Shown piece after piece: positions 12,143 through 64,000 of a DNA stretch of 64,000 nt. This stretch comes from Ophioderma brevispina (lineage: Eukaryota > Echinodermata > Ophiuroidea > Amphilepidida > Ophiodermatidae): positions 1-64,000 of the forward strand of contig JAMKCH010012517.1 of the NCBI GenBank assembly GCA_023653785.1, given 5' to 3'. A program made the translations under genes and the position numbers. Every line of letters begins with the position of its first letter. The first letter of the stretch is position 1. The notes under the pieces were generated by a model that did no database searches, was not told the DNA's origin, and worked only from the letters and a program-made list of their open reading frames with translations.

Positions 12143-13869
12143 TCTTTGTTTTGTCCCCTAAAAATTGCTTTGGTGGACCGGAAGATTTGGATCAAGCAAA
12201 AATTTTTCCGTATAGAAACAATGTTTCAAATTGTTTTACTAAAAAAATGCCTTTAGACTAGTTGCTTTTTGAAAAATGGAACAGTCTATTATACATCAAG
12301 TTTTACACATTAGGTGTAGGTTAGCTTGGTTTATTGACATTATCGAGTGGTGCTTTTGATAAATTATTATAGAAAACTAGGCGGTCCCCGGATTTCGCAT
12401 TACCTGAGGTTTCGCGATCACCTGGCTTGAATGACCCAGCTTCAACATCGACCCCACCAATTCACTTTCCTACCCATCGTTTACCCCTTTCGACCTCCTT
12501 TGACCTCGAATGCCCGCCCGATGACCTTTGATCCACTACCCATACAAACTCGGTCTTGTCAAGGGGCACCCACACCCAGTTGGCAGACCGTGCGACCCTC
12601 GGTCCCTCCGATACAATGACGCGGTCAGACACACATAGACAGACAGAACCGCCCACTAATATATAGATGACTATGATATTGGCGAATGTGAATGTCCTTA
12701 ACCATGGTGTTCCTGAAGACAAAACCTTCACACAATATAATGTTCCATATTTAAGAAAGTTTATTACAACCTAGGAATTTACAATACATGCATAATGGGG
12801 CCCCTAACGCTAACCCTAACCCTTATGCTCCAGTGCACCATTGGTTAAAAGTAACTTGTGATGATGACCATAGACGTCTTTTATTTTGCAATGTGATTTG
12901 ACTTTTTAACAGTCGCCCCAATTCTTCGCGCAGACTAGTGGTCTATGGTTGTTACATACATTTTACACGAGGACCATATGATTATCACGTACACCATGCA
13001 GCTTACAGCTTAGTTTGTCTCTGCGCAAAGAATTTATGACGGTGAATGTGAGAAAGATCATTTCAGTTAAGTTTTAACAGCTAACCAAAGTATTTTAAGT
13101 TCGTTGAATTCCATTTTAATAACAATTTAATACATGATGAGGATACAAAGATAATCCCTTATATTGGCACAGTGAGCACTCAATATGTACAGTTTTACTT
13201 GTAAAACCGAAGTGCAATTACTAATGGTAATACGAATCGCGATAATTTCACTCACTCCTGAAATAATAACAGTATTTTATATTTTAATAGTGTAAGTATA
13301 TCTGTAAGGTAAATATACACATTCGGTGAGGTTTGCACTATCACGCACTTCTCGACAAGCCAGTTTGAAAACAAAAGATTACCAAAATAATTGCTTTCTT
13401 AAGGTGGGTGCCCCAATTGACAACCTCGCCCCTCCCACTTTACCCATGAAATGTAGAAAATTTAGAATTTTGATATCATAAGAAAGGGCCGGGAAATGTT
13501 CCTTTGATGTTCTGACAAAAATGTCTTCAAAATGTAGTCGATCAAAATAATGAACACCCAATGTCCTATGGCCCCAATTTAGTACACACTTTGTTTCTAC
13601 TATCCAAACGGCTGGGGGATTTAACTCAAATTTGCAAATCAGAGTTTTTAAATGATGAACTTCCATGTGAGGGAGAAAAACATATGAAAAATCGAACCCA
13701 TAATCGGGTCCCAACGTTTAAATACAGTGCGAAAGTAAGAGGAATATTATGTTGAAATCAGTATTTCCAAACTGTGCGCGAAATTGCGGTGATATGCATT
13801 GTACTGTTGTGTGGCTGATTGCAACAGTTATCTTCTTTGCGGATCCAAGTTCATTGGTAATGGCTTCCT
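12143..13869. other. Mixed intergenic sequence with two dispersed-repeat-like blocks
   Basis: A pyrimidine-rich, GC-richer block at 12430-12700 looks like a dispersed repeat but has no second copy here. A block at 13420-13600 is related to 63695-63880 (shared CCCACTT, TTGATATCA-like and AATGTT-CTTT-GATGTT words). No gene was seen. Confidence 0.45.
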
Positions 13870-13990
13870 GTACTTTGCGATGAAAACGAAACGTCCCATT
13901 GGTTTACACGCTTTATTCCGTCATGCAGCATGACGTTGCATAACGGAATAAAGGGGTAATCCAAGGGTCGTTTCGTTCGCAAAATACGTA
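13870..13990. repeat. Foldback palindrome, locus 3
   Basis: The arms are TTTGCGATGAAAACGAAACG and its inverse CGTTTCGTTCGCAAAA; inside them are TTTATTCCGT and ACGGAATAAAG flanking a CATGCAGCATG loop. The core is the one seen at 2055, but here it faces the opposite way. Confidence 0.85.
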
Positions 13991-14302
13991 AGCCCAATTG
14001 GTAAAATAGCTTGTGGTGGTTTATTCACCTGAGTAAGTAATCTGGGGCCTCGTGTATCATGATACGGACCCTCCTAATATGACCTTAGCATGCAACGTCA
14101 TTGACGTCAGCTAAAAACTCTCTCTGTGGACGATACACATTTTGATCAGCCACCAAATATATTGCGGATTAAAATAAAACTATGTAAGGGAGACAGACAT
14201 CAAGCCATATAATGGGTAGGATGTAAATACGTTCGCATAGTTTAAGGACGTGATATTAAGACGAGTATGGCAGCACATAAAGGAATAAACCGTAATTTTG
14301 CT

Positions 14303-15280
14303 GCAACGCGTGCGAGAAGGAGCAACGCGTTGCGACCTCTCGGCAACGCGTTCGACATTTCGGCAACGCGTTGCGACATTTCAGGCAACGCGTTGCGGTG
14401 TCGGCCATAATGGTCAAAATCATGAATTTCTGTGACGTATTTTAAAAATATAAATCCACAACGCGTTGCGACCTTCACACGCGTTGCAAAACCTTTCACA
14501 ACGCGTTGCGGCAATACGGGATGACCCTTATTCCCCCTTCACAACGCGTGTGAAAAAAAAGGGTTGTAACGCGTTGTGAAGCTAGCAACGCGTTGTGACT
14601 GTGTGTGGCTTGCAACGCGTTGTGAAAGCGACATTCAGCAACGCGTTGCCGGTGTCGGCCAATCCAAAATCATGAAATCTTGTGACGTATTTCAAACAAT
14701 AGACCACAAAGCGTTGCAAGATCTAGCAACGAGTTGTGGAAACTCACAAAAGCTTGCAAGCCTTACAACGCGTTGCGAGGATTCACAACGCGTGTGAGCT
14801 TTTACAACGCGGTGCGAAGGTCCACAAGCCATACGGGTCATAAAAAGTATTGCCGCAACGCGTTGTGGATCCCCCTAATATTTGAAATACGTAACAGAAA
14901 ATTCATGATTTGATTGGCCGACGCCGCAACGCGTTGCCGAAATGTCGCAACGCGTTGCTACTTTCTCACAACGCGTGCGGCAATACGTTATGACCCTTAT
15001 GATTGTGGACCTTCGAAACGCGTTGTAAAGCTCAAAACGACGGTTGTGAATCTCGCAACGCGTTGTGAAGGCTTGCAACGCGTTGTGAGTTTCCACAAAC
15101 GCGTTGCTAGAAACTTTTGCCAAAGCGGTGTGGGTTCTATTTTTTGAAAATAAGTCAAAGAAATTCATGATCGTGATTGGCCGACACCGCCAACGCGTTG
15201 ATGAAATGTCGCAACGCGTTGGGGGGGGGGGCCCGACAAGTTCGCAACGCGTTGCTACTTTTCGCAACGCGTGAGGCAAC
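14303..15280. repeat. Array of CAACGCGTTG palindromes in an inverted higher-order arrangement
   Basis: About 27 exact ACGCGT sites, mostly as GCAACGCGTTGC or ACAACGCGTTGTG, plus decayed versions, occur in 978 bp. Between them a spacer related to GTGTCGGCCAAT...ATCATGAATTTC...GACGTATTT occurs twice forward (14396-14445, 14650-14694) and twice reversed (14880-14926, 15146-15190). The inverse of 14985-15195 aligns along its length with 14640-14870. This fits a foldback-type transposon whose long ends consist of palindromic binding sites, or a protein-binding cluster. No open frame is credible. Confidence 0.9.
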
Positions 15281-16779
15281 GTTTGGCCTTAGGCTTGCCA
15301 TAGACGAGCTATTCAAGATCACAAAGTGTCTCTTTAGAGAAAATGCCATCGGAACAATACTCAGATCAGGGAACGTTATAAATAACAGAAACTATAGTCG
15401 AATCGTGTTGATACGTTTCGTCCCCCTGGAGTTTTGGAACTATTCAATTAAGTCGGAGAGGAAAATGAAAGAATTCAAATGAGCGGGCCACACCAGATTA
15501 TCTTGAGGACACTCCGGCCATATAACTTACTACCTGCCACTAATACAATTTTATTCATGTATGGAACGCACCGTGTATATTCAGGCTTTAAATCCTCACA
15601 AGAACATGATTAAAAAAACAAAGGGCCCTGCGCTCATGATTTTTCACCTCCGCAAGACTGGTACGGGGTCACATATCCGATGAACGAGTATACATCTTGA
15701 AAACGTTTCATCTAGAAAACCCAAAGTACGCAAATAAGGTATTTAGTTTATTCCTAAATCGGCATATTTGGTACGTGTAACTACATTCTGTCCACCGCCT
15801 CATGATACGTGTAGTGTATAATGCCCGTTTTCTAATGTATCCGATACGTTAGTAGCGTGTATAATGCCCGGTTTTTCTTATGCTCTCTAGTAAAGGCGGG
15901 GGGGCGGGTGGCAGGTTGCCCCTCCCCCCCCCCCCCCACCGGGCTTTGGGGAAAAAAATTTGCAAAAACTATGCTCAATCGCCGTTTTTTAGCCCTCGGA
16001 CCGGGAAACAATTGGCCTTTGCCCACCCTGAGAGGCGAAAATTCAAGTGGGAAATTTGCAACGCTAACTGTATTGTTCACACCAGTCGCGCAACCTCTAC
16101 GATGTAGCTAAGATCGTAAAATAATCCACCCCAAAAAAGTCACTCCCCACCCTTGAAAATTGTCAAGTTCAAGTATGGTTAAAGTTACGCCCACTTAATT
16201 GACCGAACCCGCTAGGATTTAAAAGTTGTAGTAAAAACCCTATTGACAATCATGTTTAAGTTTGGAAATCAGTGCAATCCTCCGGTCCTGAATGACTAAT
16301 TATCCTTCTCTATAGGTTTACTGCAACTTTAAAATCCTTCTGTGATGGGTTCGGGCCAAGGAGTCATAACTTCAACGCTTCCAATTTAATATCCATAAGC
16401 AGTTAATCCGAAATTGTTTGAAATAGGCAGACAAATTTCAGGGGTGGTGGAGATGTTAATGTTTTTGGAGTTATATGGTAGGCCTATTTCAATTTTCCAA
16501 AAAAACAACCGGTGTATTAGGAATTCATAATATCAACAATACATAATTAAATTTGTTGTAATTTTTTGTAAAACAATATTTATATTCAAAAATAGAGTGG
16601 ATCGTGGAAGTAAAGAAATAATAAATTTGTATGCTAATTTCGGGGTCAAAGTTAAACAATCCATGCACGATATTGTTCAATACAAGCTAATTGCTTGAGA
16701 GACACTCCAACGTTGATGGAATTAGCTGAACGTTATAGCCCGAAGCAGGCTACAGACAAGCTTCCATTTTTAGCATTTT
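15281..16779. other. Region downstream of the aminopeptidase stop, no gene seen
   Basis: It contains a GC-rich block with C and G runs at 15890-15945 and a repeated ATAATGCCCG word (15820 and 15861). It probably includes the 3' untranslated region of the aminopeptidase close to 16780. Confidence 0.5.
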
Positions 16780-57337
<40,558 letters not shown>

Positions 57338-57669
57338 CTATTCAAAAATGGCAAAGGTCATCAATTGGCGACTTAACTTCAAATATCATGACATAGATAC
57401 TCTCGTATAACGGTTCGGAATTAAACCTAATAGTCACATAAAGATAGATATGTAGGTCATTCATCAGAGATTTAAACTTTGAATTGGTATATAGCCAAAT
57501 ACAGCCTTAAATGATAAGAATTCAACGTTGATTAAAAAAGCAACAAACACCCCTTTCTATTGAGTAAAGTCTTAGTCCAAGTTGAACAAACCTTAGGCAT
57601 TGTTGATTAAAATACACTCTTCTTTTGCATAAGTTTTACTGAAATTTGACTATAAGATTTTACTCATCA

Positions 57670-57833
57670 GGGGTCCGTTCCCGAAATTCAGTCGTAAATC
57701 TACGTGCATACTATGTCATGCTTGAGTGGACCAATTTGTCCAAAGCACTGTGTAACTGGTATGAAAATTTGTAGGACATACGCATGAGTTAGTATACACG
57801 TAGGGTTACGCACGAGTTTGGGGAACGGGCCCC
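57670..57833. mobile_element. Hairpin MITE with GGGG-CCGTTCCC ends
   Basis: The left end GGGGTCCGTTCCCGAAATTC and right end GAACGGGCCCC with CGTGCGTAA and TACGTGTATACTA complements form one 164-bp hairpin. Confidence 0.75.
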
Positions 57834-60800
57834 AGGAAGGGTTTAATCAACATGTTTACAATGAAAGCACATTTTGCTTACAAAATGAATTACAGGTGGA
57901 ATTATATCATATTGAGGTCGAACAAATAATAAGAAGACAACATTAGAAGATAATCAATATTAAATGTATCTCTTAATTAAACGACGTTGTACGATGATCA
58001 TCATAAAGGGCACATTTCATTTTGTAAGATGAAACGTTTCCTACATCATCAGAGGTATACTTTTTACAAAGTCTATCATCAACGAGGATCTTAGGGATGC
58101 AGTCACGCCCTTCTTAAGTCTATAACAAATGGATCTAGTGTTACGATTGAACATTAATTTTTACAAGTACATAGACAACTTCAGTTTCTTACTCTTAAGC
58201 ATATAGTTTGCCTTGACACTAGTTTAAAATGTTTGCAATGATTTTAAAGTGATGTCGGAGTCCCCAATTTATCGGGAAACAACCTTGAACAATTTTAAAT
58301 ATGGCAATAAAGGCTGAAATTACCCCAAAATAAAGTGGTTAAAATTCTATGTAAACCAAATATATATATATGTGACATATGAGTCACTTATGAATGTCAA
58401 CATTATCCCACTTGGTCAATTTAAATTAGGATCCAAAATGGCCATAATTGACCCCAATTTGATAAATACTTCAAGTTGGGTATGAATAAGTCAAGTGTGT
58501 TTCTTTTCGTTCAGTCTGTTTGTCATGCCCTGTAGTAAAATCTCATCGGTGGCACCTTGGCACCATTAAGTTATTACAAAACAATGACAAAAACGCTTAA
58601 AGGTGCATTCAGGTTTTTTTACCTAAGCAACTTCTTTTCAGTTTACAATTCAGCGGATGAGGTCTGAAAGCTTAGCCCCTAAATTTCACTGTAACGTGAA
58701 GAAATACATTATTGTCATAAAAGTACTGTGTTATAATTTATAATGCCTTTTAGAGTAAAATGATATCTACAAGTACAATTAGGCGCACATAATGTTTTGA
58801 AGTAAGCTGAGGACGAAGTCGCGGATCACGTAATAGCAACAAAACTAAGCATTTACATTTTCAATAAGCATGTTATGCTGCTTAAAAGATACCAAGACGA
58901 AGGTCGTGCTCTTGATTCAAATTAACTCTCAGATGCGATGTAAATTAAAAATAGTACAAAAAAGTTTGAAATATTTATTGTATAACAAAATTGTTCACAG
59001 CTTATCCGATCACAGGGCGGATTTGAACATGAGTGAGCAATACTACGCTGTCAAAATCTCATATTCAAAAGAAATTGAGGGCGCGTCTCTGAGACCTCCA
59101 ATGCCTTTTAAAAGAAATTCTATACGTACATGGGAGCACTAGGAAATGTTGGAGAGTTTTGAGAACACTACCATTCTCAATTACCATACTTTCCGTTATT
59201 TGAGTACGTATTTAATGCTAAACCATTTATTAACTTACCGCTTAAATAATTCAACCAGAAGTGAGGTATAAATATTTATCACGAAAATAAGATTTTTCTA
59301 ATTTAGTGGTCGAAATAAGCATTAATTCAGTATACAGTTAACAACAATGTTTGAAAACATATTAAGGCTTGGTATCTTGAAATAAGTCGGCCTTACTGTT
59401 ACACAGGTAATTGTACCTGTTGGAATTTTAATGGACCATAAAGATTCGCAGGAATGGATTCGCAGGCAACAAAATGAGTGACGCATGACGTAGGATGTTC
59501 TGTATCGTAGTGATTCTGTTCTATATGGATGTGATTTTACAGTAAGAACAAATCATTTAAAAACAATCATGAACTGTGTTACATTCAGAAACAGGAAATG
59601 TGTCATTTCACCATTTCAAAACGCATTAAAATTACAATTAAAATTGCATCTTTACTTAAGTGCTTTGATATTAGGGCGTGCTATTGTAACACACACAGAT
59701 GGTGCGTCGAAATTTGGTAACGCTCGAAAAATAGTAGTTTTCTGTACCGTATACTCAGAGCTTCTCTATGGAGTAATTCATTATACAGATTTTTGGTAAA
59801 TAACTTTGTATTATTTGCAATTAATCTGTTTGGAGTCGTATTTTTATTTATTTTTAAGCATGATTGTGGATTATATTGAAAGTAACCGACGATTAAAATG
59901 ATGAACATGTTTTTTTTTATTCTGTTACAAGAAGACACAGCTGGAGGACTGGTTAGACCAAGCCAGTCTCCCAGCTATCTTGCCTGAAACCTCGTGTGAT
60001 GCGAAAGTCTTTGTCAAAGACGCCTCAACCATGATCGCCATGAACTATTTGTTGATTTTTTTTTACCCACATTTAAGTACTTAAATGGAATTCTACATAC
60101 ATGTCCATAATTTATAAGCTAATATAATAAGTTCCCAATTTTTCTTAATCCGCTCTATTTTCGCTGATTATCCTTTTAAAGGGACATAACACGCTAATTT
60201 TTAGTTTACATATGTGATAAATTATGTTGAAACGATTATCAACATTGATGATATTACAAAAAATTAATTAGCTAATTAGAAGACAAAAATGAAATCGGGA
60301 ACTGATGGGCGCATCCATGTTACCAATAATCTCACGGCCATAGTGACGTTTTGGCCATCTCGCGGCCACTGCTACGTCATGTCTATAGTTTGGCCTATGA
60401 TGATTGTCAAAACAAAGTAATTTACTTTTGAGTATCTAACATGTCTAATAGGTTTGCATGCCTTGAATCGACGCGTAACTGCAGTGATTATATTCCAATA
60501 AAGAAATAACTACTTCACAGATTAACCTCAATACAAATAACGAGTTGGCCTCCTTACTTCGGATGTAAAATATTTTCCAATGAAGAGTAGAGTCAATTGA
60601 AGCCCCACCTGTCCCACATCACCGTTCAGCTGGCCAGATAGCAAAATAGTGTCATTCCAAGGTACACATTGAAGGTCTCAATTGATTTTACGCGGGGAAT
60701 TTCAAGTGATTGTATAGCATGTGGCATTGAGGGACTCTAATATGAATGGCTTTACTCGAGCATTACATGCTGAATAAAGTTTCGGTTGACATTTAGTCCC

Positions 60801-61380
60801 GCTTTTTAAAACTTAGAATACAGAGACATTTTGTGAGACACGCTATATAATCCGTTAAAATTCTAACATTCCATCACACACCTACTTTATTTGTTGGCAA
60901 CATGGCCGCTCCCATCAACCCAGTGAGAACAATAAGCAAAGCGTAGCGTGATGATCTCCTTTAAGATAGCGCAGGGCTTTAAGAAGGCAACACTTATCAA
61001 AGTTTACAAACGTGTGATTTCGTGGAAAAGATGATCTGAAAGGAATACGCTTTGAACGCTTACGATGAAAACATAGACGACCACTTAGACACAAAATGTT
61101 TCAGCAATCTACACACGTTGCATGGACCCTTCAAGATCTGACACAAAAGTAAGTAACTTTTGACAGGTTCGAGATCTATAATATGTCCAAATGCCTTACA
61201 GATAGTTGAACAGGATTTAGCCTGTGAAGTCACGTCTTGCAATAACTTCTCAAACGTATTTTCCTATTAAACGCCTGCTTCACTTATGTGCGCTGTCTGC
61301 TAAAAAGACATCTAGTCAGGGTTCCTTCTGCGCAGCCCACCCTGCCTTTACCTTTCAAGTTTCACCTGAAACCATAAACT
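57834..61380. other. Upstream intron or 5' region, nothing coding recognised
   Basis: The missing N-terminal aminopeptidase exon was looked for on the minus strand (membrane segment, LP--L-P-HY-L and similar) and not found. A TTAAAGGGACATAA element end lies at 60176. The rest is AT-rich and featureless. Confidence 0.5.
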
Positions 61381-61382
61381 CT

Positions 61383-61408
61383 CCCCCCCCCCCCCCCCCC
61401 CCCCCCCC
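61383..61408. repeat. Poly-C run of 26
   Basis: Uninterrupted C; followed 9 bases later by an A-rich run. Confidence 0.95.
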
Positions 61409-61812
61409 ATAACCTTATAAAAAAAAAAAAATTAACCTTAAATTGAAAGTGGGTCAAAATTTTCGCAGCCTTTCTTGGATGGCGGCTGACACTCTTCAAT
61501 GTAGAAACACCATTCAATTTAATCGAAGAGGTATACATACTGTAAACCGCAGGCGATTTTGTCAATTTGATGAGGGTAGTACTATAATCGATACACGACC
61601 TGTGGTCTTAACTGTTTCTTCATACCCACACAAAAAAAAAAAAGCAGCCCTGATAGGGAGCTCAACGATTATGAAATGAGAGAAAATGTGCTTGAAAAAT
61701 GCATGAGCATTCAAAATTCAAGATTTATGGTACATAAAATTTATAACCCTCGTCTAACAGACAATTTTTGTCACACGATACCAGCAAAAAGGATTTGTTG
61801 CAACCCCCATAG

Positions 61813-62135
61813 GCAGGGCCGTAGACAGGGAAATTGCAAAAAGGTCCGCTTGATCATATGAAGTTTGCGCTTTTTGCCTCCAAACGCCGGCCAGAGGAAT
61901 ATTTCCAGGAAAAGTAATGTGTTTTATACATAAGATTAATGTTCAAATTGTCAACAAAATCGCAGAGTTACGGGGGCTCGCACCTGACCCCACGGGGAGT
62001 TGCATCGGGACCCCAGCACGGGCCCTAAGGCGGGCCCCTGAACCCCACCGTTAGTTCTCTAACTTCGCACTCGTAAAGTCCACTTCTGGAAAATTCGCAC
62101 CCCCCCCCCCCAATAAATTCTTGGCTACGGGTTGC
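61813..62135. mobile_element. Possible hAT-like element
   Basis: The left GCAGGGCCGTAGACAGG and right GGCTACGGGTTGC are roughly inverse, a pattern common at hAT ends. The inside is GC-rich with a C11 run at 62101. The flanks CCCCATAG and CCCTAGAT only partly agree. Confidence 0.4.
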
Positions 62136-62462
62136 CCCTAGATTTTATATTACCGAAACCTTTTAATTTTTTTAGTATCAATGATAAGCTATGGGTCTCC
62201 TCTCTGAGTGATTCCAAAGTAAGTACCAAACATTTCACCGCGCACCTTCATCTTTTGACGTCATAATGCACGGCAAAAAGCAATTTTATGAAAATCAAAT
62301 TTTTTACTTTTTTTAAAAAAAAAAATTACAAAAGTTTGGAAATTTTAAATTTTGGCTCATAATCACACGAACGATCAATTTTTACAAGACTTTTGGCCAA
62401 AAAAACAAACCAAAACATAAAGTTTCCCCGGACTTTGGGCCGGGCTACTTCTAGCCCAAATT

Positions 62463-62600
62463 GGCTCGCAGTTTCATTGTTTTGCGCAGTGAAGTTGAAC
62501 CATTACTCAAAGATAGCGAGACATCGCAATTTTGACTGGAGCGCCTAGACTTCTAGCCAGAGTGTCTCGCTGCGAGGCCGTTGTTCAATGAAACTGCAAC
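62463..62600. repeat. Imperfect inverted repeat
   Basis: GCAGTTTCATTG and AGCGAGACA on the left recur inverted as TGTCTCGCT and CAATGAAACTGC on the right. Confidence 0.6.
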
Positions 62601-64000
62601 CGATATCAGCTGGTCTGCTCCCAATGTTGCCGATGGGAGGTCAGTAATTACCAATCTTATCCCGAAAGTCCCTGGTGTGTGAGGCCCAGAATTTGCCTAG
62701 CAGGGTCCAGGGAAAGGGTAACCCTTGTCCAACCAAGAGGATTTTCTATTACAGTTCCGACCAAGGGGGTTGGTACCACCCATATGATTTTTTCGTAATT
62801 AAGCTCCAAAAACATTCTTGTGTAGCTATACCGGATGTGAAGATCAAGTGGTAGCTATTTTGTCCTTTCTTCAAGAAAAATACAAAAACATATCAAGTCT
62901 TAACAATATGACGTCCTAGTTACGTCTTATTTTTAGAAAATTTTTACGCAAAATCGCCCCAAATATCAAGTATGTTTTTGTTTGATCGTTTTTGCATTCA
63001 TGCAAGCAAAATGGATTTATGTGGCAATGATGGGTGCCAAAGTAAGCATACACATGTTATTACTATAAAATAAGAAAAAATACAAACTATTGTCAGTATT
63101 TAATTACAGTATAGGGAGGGCGGCAACAACCCCCCCCTTACGATGAACTTACAAATTACAGAAAAGACCTTAGATCAGATTCGTTTGCGTTTTTGTGAGA
63201 CAGGGGATCGACCCCCCCCCGGCCGGACGAGGGTTAAAATAACATGAATAATTTGTACTGAAAGCAATTTTATGTTGACCAAATTCACAGTAAAGTATAG
63301 GAGGCCATTGTTGCCCGCTCACCCTCCGGTTAAGCTGCTGGTGGGACTCCCGAATGTTTGGATGTAAAGATGTACACACCTTACCAAAGTCTTGCGACAC
63401 AATCGCGCATCTTTTTCTACCGGGAGAAACCTCGAGGGGAGAGGTTCAAACCTGTCACAACAACCTCCATCCCCGCCCCCGTCTCCCCGGTTGTTGAACA
63501 GGGTAATTTCTATTCTAACAAAATAGTTAATTTTTCCTACAAAGATATCACGACAAAATTCTAAACTAACGTCACATGAGTACAAAAATCTCCCACTTTT
63601 TTTGTTAGTCGGGGGATTGGCTGTGGATCACGAAAATTTCCCCTTTAATTTATGTCCAGAATGAGGTCCGAGACAATTTAAAACTAATTGTGATCCGATC
63701 GACAACCTCGTTTCCTCCTCCCCACTTCACTTTAATAAATTGGAGATTTTGGTATCAGAATGTAGGGCTTATAATTTTTACCCAGTCAAATTTAAAGGCC
63801 TGAGAATGTTTCCTTTCGATGTTAGTACAAAAATGGCGAACGGCACTCAAAGATGTTTCACCACAATAAGCGCGCAAATACCATTAACTCACATTTTTAA
63901 TAAGAAGTTTTTGGTGATTGCTTCACGTGAGGAGAAAACAGATGAGAAATCGATCGTGATGTGGCCACCCACCTCAATTGGTTCATCGCAGAAGTTAAGC
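62601..64000. other. Right edge, no gene seen
   Basis: It contains short C runs (63131, 63213) and a block at 63695-63880 related to 13420-13600. No N-terminal aminopeptidase exon is visible. Confidence 0.5.

Noticed and set aside
11956..12256. Poly-proline or poly-glycine proteins on either strand
   Set aside because: They are simply the poly-C tract read in frame; there is no start context, splice context or family match.
14303..15280. CRISPR array
   Set aside because: Spacing is irregular, spacers are themselves repeated and inverted, the repeat is a 10-12-bp palindrome, and the DNA is from an animal.

Overview
The window is eukaryotic nuclear DNA from an animal. It is AT-rich, with long introns, many short non-autonomous transposons and microsatellites, and no bacterial gene organisation. 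The protein is closest to deuterostome-type aminopeptidase N. Together with a tRNA-derived SINE and the transposon mix this fits a marine invertebrate such as an echinoderm, hemichordate or cephalochordate, but the sequence alone does not fix the taxon.

One real protein-coding gene is recognised. It is an M1-family zinc metallopeptidase (aminopeptidase N-like) on the minus strand, spread over about 40.5 kb in 17 exons from 57337 down to 16780. The exons carry, in order, the end of the N-terminal beta domain, the exopeptidase motif GAMEN, the zinc motif HELAH, the third zinc ligand in LNEGFA, the catalytic tyrosine in ISYSK, and the whole C-terminal ERAP1_C-like helical domain to a stop codon. 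Reading phases agree at every junction except inside two adjacent exons (5 and 6), where each is off by one base. About 200 N-terminal residues (cytoplasmic tail, membrane anchor, start of the domain) are not in the window and probably lie past its right edge. The intron after exon 14 uses a GC donor.

Downstream (left) of that gene, 8.07-9.52 kb, are two exons matching the last two exons of a second, divergent M1 aminopeptidase. They also carry a frameshift, and no other exons of that copy are seen. This looks like the remnant of a tandem paralogue.

Most remaining sequence is repeats. Intron 15 (about 15 kb) plus exon 16 contains a head-to-tail duplication of about 6.2 kb (21.5-27.8 and 27.8-33.8 kb); the second copy includes a ruined duplicate of exon 16 and is full of 1-3-base length differences. 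Intron 6 holds a minisatellite of about 21 units of roughly 76 bp, followed by a TA repeat. At 14.3-15.3 kb is a striking 1-kb array of about 27 exact ACGCGT palindromes in an inverted arrangement. Other elements include TA-flanked (mariner-like), TTAA-flanked and 8-bp-duplication (hAT-like) MITEs, foldback palindromes that share a core but differ in their arms, a tRNA-derived SINE, two LINE reverse-transcriptase remnants, and long poly-C tracts.
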